From NCBI GenBank assembly GCA_036925085.1, contig JAUPFP010000067.1, positions 186,001 to 250,000 on the forward strand: a stretch of 64,000 nucleotides of DNA, in the 5' to 3' direction. Numbering within the stretch: position 1 is the first letter of the stretch; each line of letters starts with the position of its first letter. Source of the stretch: Brachycybe producta (lineage: Eukaryota; Arthropoda; Diplopoda; Playtdesmida; Andrognathidae). The notes beneath the pieces were generated by a model. It had not been told where the DNA came from and searched no databases. It saw nothing but the letters and a program-made list of their open reading frames with translations. Of this stretch, positions 1 through 12,545 are shown piece after piece. Both the position numbers and the translations under genes were made by a program.

Positions 1-170
1 TTATCCAGCTCAACTCAGCTGTTTTCCAGCTCAACTCAGCTGTTTTCCCGCTCAACTCAGCTGTTTTCCAGCTCAATTCAGCTGTTTTCCAGCTCAATTC
101 AGCTGTTTTCCAGCTCTTGTCCAGCTCAATTCAGCTCTTGTCCAGCTCAATTCAGCTCTAGTCGACTTCA
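1..170. repeat. Tandem array, about 21-bp unit
   Basis: Repeats of a unit built on CAGCTCAACTCAGCTGTTTT, about seven copies, continuing left of the window. The right side decays into shorter CAGCTC variants up to about 240. Confidence 0.9.
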
Positions 171-1442
171 TCTCTGGTTCAGCTAAGCATTTATCGAGTT
201 CAACTTGAATGATAGCCAGTTCAGATCAAGCCCAGCTCAATTCGTGTCAGTTTTTTTCTAGTTTTACAAAGTTCCATGTCCAGTTTAACTGTTAGTAGTT
301 TCTGCAAACACTTTAGCATTTATTCAACCAATAAAATATCCTATACATATCTGAATCTTTTTCTAATGCTTCAATGATTGCTAATTTGCTACAAATACAA
401 AACAGGCCAAAATATAAAGATCTTTCTTTGATATAAAAAAAAACAACAACCTCAACACGCAATTCTTTGAAATGCTCCATTGACCACATTGAAAGTTATT
501 GGATTCTTCTGAATCTGATATCAAAAACAACTGGCCCCCCTTTTCTTTTGCAAGAAGAACAAAAAGGAGGCCACATGTGAGCTTTCTTCCCTGAGACAGA
601 TAGAGATTAACAGCAGGTGTTGAATGAGAAAGAGGCGACAGCTTAAAAACTTCAGTTGGCTGGCTGGCCACAACAACAGAAGGTCCTCATCATCCTCATT
701 CAAAGTTCATGAACCCTCTAAACTAGAAAGGCCAGACGTTATAATAGCTGACTATATAGGATAGAGAATGAATTGAGGGAGACCTGATGGTGATGGTGGT
801 ACCCATGTAACCCCCCCCCCCTTTCTATTCCCTATTTTTGCACCTTATGCATTTAACATCATTGGCTACTATTTAGCCCTTTTATTGAAAAAAATATAGG
901 CCTATATATACATTTTTATATTTAGCAACTAAACTAACCGAATAAAAGGTTTAAACTAAACAAAAGGTTAAATACTGACAAAAGCAAAGAATAAAAATCT
1001 GTTGTTGCCAAATTATATCAAACATCTGGATGACGTGTGTGTGTCATGAAGTGACGTCAGCCACGTACGGTTTAAACCTCATATTATACAGTTATGATTA
1101 TCATAGGAAAGGGGGGGGGAATTGAAAAAAAAAGGACAACTGTCATATTTACTGACATGCGAAATGTCAAAATTCACAATAGGCTATTAATGGACAAAAA
1201 TCACGATATGATTGGCTTTTAAATAGTCAGCTTTTTAAGGATATACACAGATGCTCAGAATATTAAAATTGAATATTAAATAAATATAACCCCCCCCCTC
1301 TCTATAAATATGAAGTTCCAGATTTGAGTAACTGAAAAGTGAAAAAAACAAAACACAACAAGTCCTTTATCTTGACAGACCCTCCCCCCCCCTCTCAGGG
1401 CCCTGGGAGGGTCCACATTTTGGTCTAAAAGGTGTATTTGTG
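171..1442. other. Non-coding AT-rich block
   Basis: No gene signal seen. Short frames around 381-703 lack splice support and are low in complexity. A poly(C) run is near 820 and an isolated TGACGTCA near 1,052. Confidence 0.6.
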
Positions 1443-1650
1443 ACAGGCAATTAGAAATCGGAGAGAACTTAAGTTGGCTCCGCCCATATTATGACGACCG
1501 GCAATTTCTAATTGGTTTGTTATGTGGTTCGACGTTGAAAAGGGCGGAGCATGTGACGTCAGACTACATAACCAACCAATTAGAAGTTGCCGGTCGTCAT
1601 AACAAAGGGCGGAACCAACTGAAGTTCTCTCCGATTTCTAACTGTCTGTT
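1443..1650. mobile_element. MITE family A, copy 1
   Basis: Ends in ACAGGCAATTAGAAATCGG and the reverse complement of a slightly diverged version. A nested inner inverted repeat (CTTCTAATTGG / CCAATTAGAAG), GC boxes (CTCCGCC, GGGCGGAG) and a TGACGTCA are present. No protein is encoded. Confidence 0.9.
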
Positions 1651-1849
1651 ATTTGTAAGGTCGGAGTTGAGCAATTTAAAATGAGAAAATTATATACCAA
1701 AAATTATTCTTGTCAACTTTGTGTCCAAAAAATATATAAATTTTTATCAAAAAATGCAATAAAAAGTTCATTTTAAAATATATTATCAGCATGAAAACAT
1801 ACTTTTAAGTTAAGCAGTTAATTACTCTTACTAGTTTCAAAAACACCTT

Positions 1850-2157
1850 TATACGTTGTACACACATGAGTTAAATGAATTCCAAATTAAATGTGTTTAG
1901 GTGAATTTATACGGAATCCAGTTAAGGACATGAACACCAAATAAAAATTGACTTTAATTATTAATATTTTAAATTGAAATACTAAATCAATATTTTAATG
2001 TCAATAGTTTATATAAATTATATTTAAGTATTAACTCCATATTTTCAAGATTATTAACTGAATAAATTGAATTCGACATATTGGTTGTTTGTCCTTCACA
2101 GGGCTCTGTAGAACACGTTTATTGCATTTAAATTATCACGTGTGTACTAGGTATTAG
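1850..2157 (+). mobile_element. MITE family C, copy 1
   Basis: About 305 bp, AT-rich. One end holds a CATGAGTTAAATGAATTC-like block. The other reads GGGCTCTGTAGAACACGTTT followed by a TTTAAATTATCA block. Five other copies occur at 30.4, 32.9, 45.7, 46.0 and 61.7 kb. Confidence 0.85.
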
Positions 2158-2460
2158 GGAGTCAAAACTCTTGGCGTCCTTATGACTTCATTAACCTCTC
2201 GTATTCACTATGTGAAGATCACTAGTGTTAATATTATTGTATCCCTTTGAGAAGACCATTCAGAAAAAAAGGGTAGATTTAAAGGAAGGTGGCGTGGGTG
2301 TAGAAGAGGAGGAGGAGGTTTGTTCCCAATTTCAGAAACCGTTTACCTGAACGTTTCATGCAGAAAATACCTTTTGCCAATACAATTGACACGCTAGGAA
2401 ACATTTAAATTCGTATTCCCCCCACCCCTTACTGACCACCAACCCAACTAATGTACCATG

Positions 2461-2628
2461 TTACAGTCAATCTGCGGAATCAGTCAATCTGCAGATTGCC
2501 AAGGCAATATGCAAAATTCAATACAGTTTAGGGGTGTTGAATTTTGCAGATTCAATAGCAGTTTGGTGGTCTTGCAGATTCCCTAAGGCAATCTACAGAT
2601 TGACTGATTCCACAGATTGACATTATAT
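2461..2628. mobile_element. MITE family E, copy 1
   Basis: Terminal inverted repeats of about 40 bp containing GGAATCAGTCAATCTGCAGA at one end and its near complement at the other. The interior is about 90 bp. Confidence 0.85.
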
Positions 2629-2639
2629 AGCAAAATATA

Positions 2640-3780
2640 TAATATAGCAATAAAGACAAACACACTGACATATGTAACATCCCTATCAAAGATTGTCATC
2701 ATTTTAAATTCTAAAAAATAATGGTGAGGAGTTGAATTCATGGAGATTCAACCAAGTGAAACTTTTGTGTTTTAGGATGTTTTTGGCCTTTCAAGACAAG
2801 ATAGGAAACAGGTGATGTTTTTTTTGGGGGGTTGTTTCTAGTAAAAAAGACACAATCAAATGCATTGCAAATGAATGGACATTGATGAGAGACTCCCACA
2901 TTAAAAAAGACCGCCATCTTTTAAATGGTTACCCTTTCATGTGATGAGTCTATCAAGTATTTTGCATTTTTTGAAATGCATTCATTCCATTGATTTCTTA
3001 ATTTCTAACCAAAAAAAATATTAACTGGCTCAATATTCAAAGTCTAGACCTTTGGACACTTACTGTCTATTTAGTGCAACACTCAGTGCAATCATCATCA
3101 TTTTTAAGAAGAAATCGAATGTTTTAAAAACTAGAAGAGTAAATGAATCTCTTGTCATAAATTAGTAAAATCACCTTTTTTATGGCCATGGCCCCTCCTT
3201 CCATAGAAATGTACTGAAGACACTCTTCAACCCCTATGACTCACCTTCTTCCTTATTTCTGCACGTGGCAAACTTTTAATTGCGTCATCGCTATTTCTCT
3301 ACACGTGCTCTCTTCTTCACTTATATTATGTTCTGGGGGTAAGTTCGTGCACGTTCTCTGATAATTAAGGTTGTTGTGGACGCTTTTAGAGCTAAAAGGC
3401 CTGCATTCGATTTCAACTAATTGGTGGCGAGTGTAGTTTGCCACCTATGGAAGGTTGCAAGCGCCATCTACCTTGCATTTACCCACAAGTATTTTTTTTT
3501 CTCTTAAGTTTTCAGAACCAATATTCAATTCAAATTGGAAGTCGAAATGGCTTCCCTTTTTTTGTTTGTTATATGACAAGTAATTTTCCTTTTGCACCCC
3601 TGACATACTTTTCACAGACTTTTTAATCAGAATTGCCAATCTCATCATATTTTTTTTTTGTTTGATTTTTTTGTCTTCAAAAGTTTCTTATTCAATTGGG
3701 AACTTATCCTAAAGCATTCAATTTAGTTGCATGTTGACACTATATATATATACAAAAATACACACGCAACCAATAAATAA
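2640..3780. other. Non-coding block
   Basis: No exon or repeat family recognised. Short open frames at 3,253-3,648 on both strands overlap each other and lack splice sites or similarity. Confidence 0.5.
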
Positions 3781-3787
3781 GGCTTTT

Positions 3788-3789
<2 letters not shown>

Positions 3790-3861
<72 letters not shown>
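3790..3861. repeat. (TA)n microsatellite
   Basis: About 35 TA units directly abutting the left end of a family E MITE. Frames reading Tyr-Ile across it are spurious. Confidence 0.95.
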
Positions 3862-3864
<3 letters not shown>

Positions 3865-4072
3865 ACTGTCAATGTGTGAAATCAGCCAATCTGCAGATTG
3901 CCTAAGCAATTTGCAAAACAACAATCAACCTGCTAGTGAATCTGCAAAATTCTCAACAACTAAAATTTATTGACTGTTGCAGATTCACTGGCAGGTTTGG
4001 TTGGTTGTTTTGCGGATTGCCTAGGCAATCTGTAGATTGACTGATTCCGCATATTGACAGTAACATATACAT
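3858..4072. mobile_element. MITE family E, copy 2
   Basis: Near-perfect terminal inverted repeats of about 60 bp, outer end ATGTTACTGTCAAT. The (TA)n tract on its left suggests insertion at a TA-rich site. Confidence 0.88.
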
Positions 4073-4079
4073 AACCATA

Positions 4080-5640
4080 CAGAGTGATAATAAAAATCTA
4101 GTTATGTATAAATTGCATATCATTAAGATTTTTATATGTGAAATTTGTGATATTGACATTTATAACTCACCCTGTATACATCAGTATATATCTAATAATA
4201 ATAATAATAAAAATAATAAAAACTCCCCGCTGAAATTACTGAGAGTTTTTCTCTCAAACGATCAAAATTACAGGAGACATTTTTTTTTGATCAGAATCTC
4301 TTGTTTAAAAAAAAACAAACGTCCTTCGTATTTATTTAAATATAGATTTTGTGAGAACATTTTTCTATTACTTTTCAATGATAACATGAAAAAGATGGCC
4401 GCCAAAAAGAAATTCCCCGTTTTTCTTGAAGTTGTTGCTGGGCAATTCCAATTTAAGACTTTCTTTTATATAAAAACAAAGTTGAGGCCCAGCCCACAAA
4501 ACTTTATAGTGTGCCCATGAGTTCCACTAGGTCCAGACAGCACAACAGATCCGTGAGACCCACAAAACCAATCGGTTTGACTTTCATAAGAGACCATCAG
4601 GACAATTTATTCTAGCCCATAAAACTTTATAGTGAGCTCAGCCCACAAAGCTCATGAGGCCCACCAGGCCCAGACAGTCCACTAGGTCCATGTGATCCAT
4701 ATAAACCATAAGCTTGGCTTTCAGACATTAAAACATTTTAGTCCAAAATAAAGTGCAAAATGAAAATGGATAACTTGAAATTGTCATAGAAGAGTTATAT
4801 TATTAATTAACATTAATAATATTAATTATTAATTTTAATTAATAATCTAACTTCTAAAACACGCAAAATAAAACATAGTTTTAGGCCAAGATCGCACATG
4901 CAGAAAATGCTAACTGAAAATGTGACGTGAAAATATAGAATTTATCGAATTTGAAATGAAAGTTGAAACTAATTTCAAGCTTTTTTTTTTCTGCCAAAAA
5001 AATATATACCAACTGAATTATTTTCAGTTGGCGGTTTTTTTTTCTGCATGTAGGATTTTGGTCTTAAGCCCCAATGTTTTTTTGGTTTCATTTAGTATAT
5101 TTTAGAATTTTTTTCTGCCTAATAAACCTTTTATATGTCTGTAAGTTAAATCTTAAAGGACACTTTAGTCACTTAAAACAGAAAAATCTCACAGAAATTA
5201 AATTAAATGAAGAAATAATCAACAGAAACTCCGATTGAATTCTTAATTTCTCAACTTTTTAAAGGCGGAGTTTTTGTTGTTGTTGTTGATTATTAAATCT
5301 GAAGGTGGACAAGTAAACTAAATACACAAATAACATATATTGAAACAACCTTCTAGTTAATAATAAATAATACTTTAAAAAGATATCTTTTAAAATTCAA
5401 GTTTTGTATATCAAAAGTGTAATTTCTTCTTATAAAACTTGGCTACAAGTTCTATCAATTTGGTAAAATGTCTAATTAAGATTTTTCATATTAGATATAA
5501 ATTTGCTTTGCTATACACTACAACCTTGTTCCTATAATTTTTTTAACCAGTTTTAATTTACTTGGTTATATTACCTTGTTACCTAGTTTAGCACTTAAAT
5601 ATTTATATATTATTTGTTGCTTTTTATAATAATATTATGT
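4080..5640. other. Non-coding block with a family I inverted repeat
   Basis: Holds an imperfect inverted repeat at about 4,885-5,070 (CACATGCAGAAAATGC at one end, TTTCTGCATGTAGGATTTTGG at the other), related to 54.35-54.55 kb. A small set of AGCCCACAAAACTTTATAGT direct repeats is at 4,490-4,640. No gene. Confidence 0.55.
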
Positions 5641-5689
5641 TCTTATTCAAATTTTGCACCGTTTGTATAGCGGTTACTAAAAATTTTGG

Positions 5690-6375
5690 TATTTGCCCAC
5701 TTTAGCACTTATTCTTAACTCCCTTGTATATAGTTAAGTGGTGCTAAACTTAAGTTATCGGCCAGGTTAGCACCGTATTTTTTATACTTATTATTCAATT
5801 TTAGCATCTTTTTTTATTTAAATTTGGACTTTTCTATAGCTTTTGTTTAATTTAGCACTTATTCAATTTTAGCGTCTTTTTTTATTTAGAATTAGAAATC
5901 TTCTATAGCTTTTGTTCAGTTTAGCACTTAATTTTCTATACTTAATATTCAATTTTAGCATCTTTTATTTAGATTTGGACTTTTCTATAGCTTTTGTCCA
6001 GTTTAGCACTTATTCAATTTTAGCATCTTTTTTATTTGGAATTAGAAATTTTCTATAGCTTTTGTTCAGTTTAGCACTTAATTTTCTATACTTATTATTC
6101 AATTTTAGCATCTTTTATTTAGATTTGGACTTTTCTATAGCTTTTGTCCAGTTTAGCACTTATTCAATTTTAGCATCTTTTTTATTTAGGATTAGAAATT
6201 TTCTATACCTTTTGTTCAGTTTAGCACTTATTCAGATTTAGACTTTTTATAAATGTTGTTCAGGTTTAGCACTTATTTTCGATACTTATTCAATTTTAGC
6301 ATCTTTTTTATTTAGATTTGGACTTTTCTATAACTTTTGTTCCGTTTAGCACTTGTTTTCAATTTAGCACCATTT
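5690..6375. repeat. Minisatellite, about 65/130-bp units
   Basis: Multiple diverged copies of a unit with TTTAGCACTTATTCAATTTT, AGCATCTTTTTTATTTAG and TTTCTATAGCTTTTGTTCAG. Alternating variants give a higher-order period near 130 bp. Confidence 0.85.
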
Positions 6376-6570
6376 TAGGCCAACCCACAAATTAGATTCC
6401 CTGCAGTTTTTTTTTGTTTCTCTCCTAAAAAAAAGTATGCACTAGTGACCCACTCAATAAAGCAAACATTAAATTACGTGAAAATTACTTTTAAGAAAGA
6501 AAAAAAAAAACAGCTAAAATCTAGCCTAATAATTAAGCATTTTTTTCTTCTTGTTATATATTTTTTTTAG

Positions 6571-6672
6571 CTGTCTCAATTCAAAGATGAACTCCTTACA
6601 GTCGTAAGCAGCAGCAGTAAAAGAAAACCGCCACCGCCGAGTTTCCTTGAAGAGACAGGTGCCACTGCAAAG
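6571..6672 (+). CDS. Fibrinogen-domain gene, upstream exon (polar linker)
   Basis: A T-rich acceptor ending TTTTTTTTAG precedes 102 bp open in one frame, followed by a consensus GTAAGT donor. It encodes 34 residues including a serine run, a short basic patch and four prolines (KRKPPPP). Phase 0 at both ends matches the next exon. Membership of this gene is inferred from strand, phase and proximity. Confidence 0.6.
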
Positions 6673-9600
6673 GTAAGTTAATTCACCTTCCTCCTCCTCC
6701 TCCTCCTCCACCCAGTCCCGTCCAGTCCAGTCCCTTCTCCCCCCCCCCCCTTTCACTCTCCCAACACAACAGAACAGAAAAAAATAACCAAACAAATAGT
6801 CTCAACCAATGACTATCTTTAGAAATGGCAGGTGTTTATCATCATCATCATCACGCAAAAAGAATTCAACTGAGAAAAAAACAATGAAGAATTTTGACCA
6901 AAAAAAAAATATATATAAATTCATATTATTAAGGTCATTGATTGAATGACATTTTTTATTCTACTTACAAAAAAAAAACCGAAATTCCTGACAGGCTAAA
7001 AGGGACCCCATTTTTCGCGCCAAAATTTATCAAGCTTTTGAGGTTTCATTACTATAAGCCTCAGATTTTTATGAAATATCTAACAAATGTTTCTCAATCT
7101 TTGGTTTAACAGCCAAATCTCGTTTAGATCAACCAACAATTACGGTTTTTTTTAAATCAAAAACACTGGTTAGAGGCTAAAATTCTTGTTGATAACTGAT
7201 AGTAACTATAGACATCTAGCCTCTAACCAGCCTTTATTGATTAGAAAAAGCATAATTGTAGTTGTGATGATGATGATTATGATTTACTTCACAATTGGCA
7301 CTTGGGGCCACAAATTGAGAAACATCTGCTTGAAATCTGCATAAAAATCCGAGCTCTACACATTACAGGCAAAATAAATCATACTGTACACCAGTCATAA
7401 AAATATGATACACTTATGACAGGAATTTGTCATTTAATATGCTTTTTTTGTGATTGTTAAGTCGGGTATTTTACCAAAAGAGCGAGCAAGAGCAAACATA
7501 CTCCTTAAAAATGCTCACAATTGCGTCCATATACCGGAGCGAATATAGTTCTTGTTCGCAGTTGATCCACCGTTTACAGCGAGCATTCTCGAACTCATAA
7601 TTTGCACAAGCATTTCAACAATACACCTTGCACACTAAACAAGCACAAATAAGTATTTTCTTTGATGTATCGCCATCTGCCCGATCGTTTTTTTTTTAAC
7701 ACGAGCGAGCGAATGTTTGCTTGCCTCGCTAACCGGTACTTCACCAGACACCTGAAGGAGAATGCTCGCTCGCTATTGCTCGCTCTTTTCGTATACTAGT
7801 ATACTAATTATCAACATGAAACTACCATTAAGCGATTCAAATTTTTACTCTTCTAGTTTCTAAAACGTTCAAAGTTTTTCTGATGCAAACCCCGATTAAA
7901 AAACCGATCCAAAACCTCTCTCGTTTGTCAGTTACGACAACCAAATTCAAAAATCTAAAAACATTTCCTTTTAAAAAAAAATTTCAGAAACCGCAAAAGA
8001 GCTCCAAGGATTCGTCAGAATTTCAAGACACAAACGCAGATGTTTTCACAGTCGATCTTCGTAGTTTCTTCAACCGTAAGTACCAAAAAAAAAATACAAT
8101 AATCTCTTAATTAAATCAAAAAACGTTGACAATTTTATGTTTTTCTTTTATAAAAGCCGTAACTCATCATCGAATACGTCATCACGGTAAAATCCGCGAA
8201 GAACTCGAAGAAGTCAAATCTGCTCTTAAGGCCGTCTACAAACGCCAGACACTAATGGAAGCTCAGCTCCGCAAGACCCGACATAACCATAGCGTGATTG
8301 CCAGTGACGTTCATCACCTACGAGGCCGTATCGGAGATCTACTTAACAACACCCGCTTTAAAGTAGCTCACGAAGCGTCTGTAGATCGTTCCATAAACGA
8401 ACTCCGAGCAGATATGTCCACGTTGGTGCGAGCCGTATCGCAGAACACGAGAGCTCTCGGTAATCTGTCGGAATCCGTGACCGGCATCGACAAATTACAT
8501 TCGTCGACCGTTCAACTCTTCGAAGCATTGGAAGGCCTCGAAGACGAATACGGACAACGCATCGGAGACCTCCAAAAGGAAGTATCCAAATACGAATTCA
8601 ACATGGCTCAACTTTCGTCGTCGGTCGCCATTCTAAAAGAAGACGAAAGTAACCACTACAACGCCATCAAAACCATGAGATCCGATGTGTCGGCACTCCG
8701 TCAGGAATCCGACAACGCAAAGTATAAGATGGCCGCATTACGAAGTGAGATTCTTAGCGAAGAAGCTCAAAAAATCATACAATTGGCCAACGCGAAACAA
8801 GAAACTTCGTTAAATAATGGAGAACCCATTGATGATGTCAATGGTGTCATTCTACATTTGGAAACGGCAGTGGCACGTCTCGATGCACGGCTCATCGAAC
8901 AGAGTCACGTTATTAACGAGACTGCCGAGAAATTAAATCATAAAGCCGATTTGGAACATGCTGCACATTGGGCCACGAGTGCCGACATGCTCGACGACAA
9001 AATAACGACAGTGGCCAAGAAGATGGAACTTCTCGAAAGTCGAATGACGAGAGAGGAAGAAGGTCTCAACAGCGTCTATCGTCAATTTCCAAACGGTAAA
9101 GTATTTCTCGTAAAAAAAAATCCAACAGTCAAGAAGAAGAAACTAACCGTTCGTTAAATTTAAACAGATTGCAGTTCGATGCACGGTAAGCCATCCGGAG
9201 TTTACCAGATCTTTCCAGTGGGTTCAGAGTCACCGTTAACGGTCTTTTGCGACATGGAAACCGAAGGCGGTGGCTGGACAACCGTACAACGTCATCAAGA
9301 CAACGACATTGACTTCAACCGTGATTGGACTGACTACAAACATGGTTTCGGTCAAGTGTCTTCAGATGGACATTCAAACAATGGTAATTTCTGGCTTGGT
9401 AACGATAACTTACATCGCTTGACTACCGCAGCCGATCATCCGATGGTCGTTCGCTTTGACCTCTGGGATAAAGACGGTCGATATCGCTACGCACAATACG
9501 AAACGTTTAGCATCGACGACGAAGCACGGCTTTACCGCCTTCATGTCGGAAATCAATTCAGCGGTAACATCAGCGACGCATTGCATTATCACGACGGCAT

Positions 9601-9814
9601 GCAGTTCAGTACTCGTGATGCCGATCACGATGGAAGCAGCCTTCAGTGCGCAAAACAATACGAAGGTGGCTGGTGGTACGATCACTGCCAACACGTCAAC
9701 GTTAACGGACAATATAACATTGGTTTGGCATGGTACGACGTGGACAACAATTCTTGGGTCGAGTTATCGAGAGTTGAAATGAAAATCAGGCCTTCGAAAG
9801 ACTTTCGACGATAG
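6571..9814 (+). CDS. Coiled-coil protein with C-terminal fibrinogen-related domain, 5' incomplete, four exons
   Basis: Exons 6571-6672, 7988-8075, 8157-9095 and 9168-9814 join in phase (0, 0, 1, 1) and give about 590 residues ending at a TAG. The first two exons encode a polar, proline- and serine-rich stretch. The third encodes about 310 residues of heptad-like coiled coil. The fourth is a complete fibrinogen-related domain (FReD) of about 215 residues. No signal peptide or membrane segment is seen, so the true first exon(s) lie upstream and were not found. FReD proteins with a coiled coil are usually secreted or type II membrane oligomers that bind sugars or receptors (ficolin, angiopoietin, FIBCD1, insect Scabrous). 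The long coiled coil before the FReD would suit a Scabrous-like or angiopoietin-like protein, but I cannot choose between them. The domain call is secure; the ligand and role are unknown. A gap of about 5.2 kb separates it from the convergent TBC1D2 exon 16. Confidence 0.88.
7056..7357. mobile_element. MITE family B, copy 1
   Basis: Ends resemble GCTCGGATTTTTATGCA and its complement. The internal GGTTAGAGGCTA / TAGCCTCTAACC inverted repeat and the (ATG)n-like spot are retained. Confidence 0.8.
7478..7795. mobile_element. Inverted-repeat element built on GAGCGAGC
   Basis: Imperfect arms: AAAGAGCGAGCAAGAGCAAA on the left and TATTGCTCGCTCTTTT on the right, with additional GAGCGAGCG motifs inside. 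It is single copy in this window and lies between the first two visible exons of the fibrinogen gene. Confidence 0.55.
7988..8075 (+). CDS. Fibrinogen-domain gene, second visible exon
   Basis: The acceptor TTTCAG is followed by 88 bp and a GTAAGT donor. It encodes 29 residues including FTVDLRSFFN and leaves one base to be completed by the coiled-coil exon. The intron after it is only 81 bp. Confidence 0.7.
8157..9095 (+). CDS. Fibrinogen-domain gene, coiled-coil exon
   Basis: This 939-bp exon is far richer in G+C and CpG than its surroundings and is open throughout. It encodes about 313 residues with regular spacing of Leu, Val, Ile and Ala (for example IREELEEVKSALKAV), typical of a parallel coiled-coil rod. 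Possible N-glycosylation sites (NNT, NLS, NET) are present, which would suit an extracellular protein. It ends at a GTAAAG donor in phase 1. Confidence 0.88.
9168..9814 (+). CDS. Fibrinogen-related domain, terminal exon
   Basis: The exon opens with the DCSS motif that usually starts a FReD. FCDMETEGGGWTTVQR, FWLGNDNLHRLT and the late GGWWYDHC block follow in the family order, and all are hallmark segments. Acidic residues before the late cysteine (DADHDG) occupy the position of the FReD calcium site. Four cysteines lie at the expected places for two disulfides. The frame ends at TAG with no truncation. An antisense frame in this exon is a shadow. Confidence 0.93.
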
Positions 9815-10517
9815 CCTTCCGAGACAAGTTTTCTTTGACATTTTTTTTTTCTCTTCTACCAAAATTAACAACACAGTTGTGTCTGTTACAAGTGTGAGGC
9901 TGAGAACAGAACCGAGTCCACAAACTTTTGAGCTGTTTTACAGTGCCATTAATGAGAGATCGAATGGAATCTGAACATTCTCGACTCTTTCGAAAAGTCG
10001 TAATGTCATGAAGAATGTTGTTTTGTGATCATTTTTGAATTGTACAGTTAAGAGGAGGAACCTATTCTTGTCATGAAATGTTGTTTTATCATCATTTATC
10101 GTTATGATCCACAAAATTTTCTATTATTATTTTTTTTTTAAAAACTCATTTCGCATTTAGTCACAAGATGGTGTTGTTTTCTTGTTTACGAAAAGGTTCT
10201 TACAGATTACGGAGTTCTTTACCTGTGAAAATTAGCCATGAAGCTATTTTTTCCCACAGGTAGCCAAAGAATCTCATTTCATTGTCTTTGGAGAATAGAA
10301 TCATATTTATTACAAAATTCATCTCCATAACACTTGGGTGGCCACAAGAGTCCCCCCCCCCCCGCCCTCCTCTCCCGAATTGCCCATTTATCTCGAGATT
10401 CCATACACTTGTTACCCTGGTTGACCATTGGTCAGTTTATTTTTTGGCAACTATATGTGTGCCCCTCTCCCCCCCTCCAATCGAATCAAATAAACATTGA
10501 TCTGTACAGTAGTACTG
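9815..10517. other. 3' flank of the fibrinogen gene
   Basis: Presumed 3' UTR and flank. No clear AATAAA at a convincing distance was seen. A poly(C) run at about 10,354 and a CT-rich stretch follow. Confidence 0.5.
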
Positions 10518-10834
10518 TAGGGGTTCGGATTTTCATGCAATATCAAGCAAATGTTTCTCAATCTATGGCCCAAATGCCAATAATTGTGAAGTAATCATTA
10601 TCACAATTACAGCAACTTCACTTATGCTTGTTCTAATAAAAAAAGGCTGGTTAGAGGCTATAGACATCTGATTACTATCAGTTGTTAATTTTAGCCTCTA
10701 ATCAAGTGTTTTTTAATTGAAAAAAAAGCATAATTGTTGGTTGATCTAAAGGCGGAATTGTTACTTCACAATTGGCACTTGAGCCACAGATTGAGAAACA
10801 TTAGTTTGATATTGCATTAAAATCCGAGCCCTTA
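10518..10834. mobile_element. MITE family B, copy 2
   Basis: Complete element with both ends (TAGGGGTTCGGATTTT ... AAAATCCGAGCCC), about 317 bp. The central GGTTAGAGGCTA arms are intact. Confidence 0.88.
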
Positions 10835-12150
10835 ATAAGTAGCTACTTTATTACAAAATATGTAAATAAATGAAGAACAAAATTTGGAACTAGAATATCT
10901 AATTATTCTGCATTTTAGGAAGTAACATGAAGAAGTTTTTTCTTAGAAACTAGAAGAGTACTTGAGTAAATAAATCACTTATAAGAGGGAATTTTCAGGT
11001 TAGGAAATTTTAAGTTTAAGTTTTAATGGCAAATTTACATTAAAATCATGTTTTTCGTTTTTCACTTCAAGCTGGACAACAAAAAAACCCCCTAAAAATT
11101 TCAAATTTTATTTTCAAAATACCATAAAAAAGTTTATTTTAAAAGATATCTTTGTGGGATTCAAGTTAATCTAATTTAGTTTCTAAAACATTTTCAACTT
11201 TTTTAACTTAAAAAGTTAATTTTCAAAACGCAGAATAACCAAATTTCATAATATTTTCGGGTTTATTTCACCATTTCGAGGTTCACCACAACCTGAAAAC
11301 CCCTCATAAAAATCATATAAAAACACGCCATTGTGGCTTTTATCGAATGGAAGGGGCTTTTTGGCCCTTCACCTCAACATAATCAATATACTGCCACAAA
11401 GAAACAAAAAAAAACCAATAGTGCCAATAAATCACCAAATAAAATGCTAAGTTTTGCATATTTCCCCCGACACCCCCCCCCCCCCCCCCCCCACCACCAC
11501 AAAAGTGCCTTAGACATTTTCGAAAACATGGACACCTTAACCACCTTTTGTTTATTGTAGTTATTAATTATGAATAGAAAATATTTGTTACGAGCCAATT
11601 TTACTGGGAAAAAAAATCTTGTCAAATATTGTCAGATACTTTAAATTTTCTTTTATATATAAAATATCAAAGAGTAAAACAAATTCCCCCCTAAAATATT
11701 TGAATTGTTTTATATTATATTAAAAAAATCCCCCCCCCCAACCAAAAAAATATATATATCTTAAATGGAACCTACTTAAAAAAAATTAATCCTTCTCTAG
11801 TCGACTTTATATTTGAAAATTATATAATTAATTAAAACAAATAATTATTTCTTCTTCTTTTCTATTATTAGATATTCTTAACAATTATTAAGGTTTCGAC
11901 CAAACGACATTTACCATAGCTGTATTAAGACCCCCCGCTGTTATGCTACGTTATAAATTGCAAGACATTTGAGGATTTTATAAAGTTTTAGTTGCTTGGC
12001 TTTTTTTTAAATTAAGAGCCTAGATACAGTGTTTAATTCAAAATTTCTCCGAAAGTAGACGCTGCGATCGTTTTTGGTATAAAAATGTTTTTTTGTCAAT
12101 AAGTATGACGTCACATACAAATTTATAGAAAAATAACTGCACGTGCTAAG
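10835..12150. other. Non-coding block with a long poly(C) run
   Basis: No gene seen. About 22 consecutive C at 11,468-11,492 and further C runs near 11,730. Scattered fragments resemble family D (TTTCTAAAACA, AAGTTTATTTT). Confidence 0.55.
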
Positions 12151-12156
12151 CTTATA

Positions 12157-12545
12157 AAAAGCAATCAGCGTGATGCCTATGCATCAATGCACGTGCTAAT
12201 TAATTTGTTAATTGTTCTAAATCATTTTTAACGAGAGTTCTTCAAATTTTTGTGAGACGGTTTTTTTGGGTCTATGAGATTTAACATGAAGTTTAAAAAA
12301 TGTGATATTTTAAACATTATTTAAAAATAGAAATACCTTTTCAAAATTTATATAAAGCAATCAGCGTGAAGCCAACACGTCAATGCACGTGCTAATTTTG
12401 TTGTTATTGCTCTAAATCATTTTTAACGAGAATTCTTCAAACTTTTGTTGAAGGGCTTTTTGGGTCTATGGGATTTAACATGGGAATTATAAAAAAATGT
12501 ACGATTATTACGATTATACATTATTTAAAAATAGAAGGACCTTTT
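12157..12545. repeat. Two-copy direct repeat, about 195-bp unit
   Basis: Copy 1 (about 12,157-12,345) and copy 2 (about 12,353-12,545) share AAAGCAATCAGCGTG, CAATGCACGTGCTAA, TCTAAATCATTTTTAACGAG and TTGGGTCTATG in order. Confidence 0.85.

Noticed and set aside
3718-3973. Tyr-Ile repeat frames on both strands
   Set aside because: Translation of the (TA)n microsatellite.
9410-9782. Frames of 100-108 codons overlapping the fibrinogen exon
   Set aside because: Antisense and out-of-frame shadows of the fibrinogen domain.
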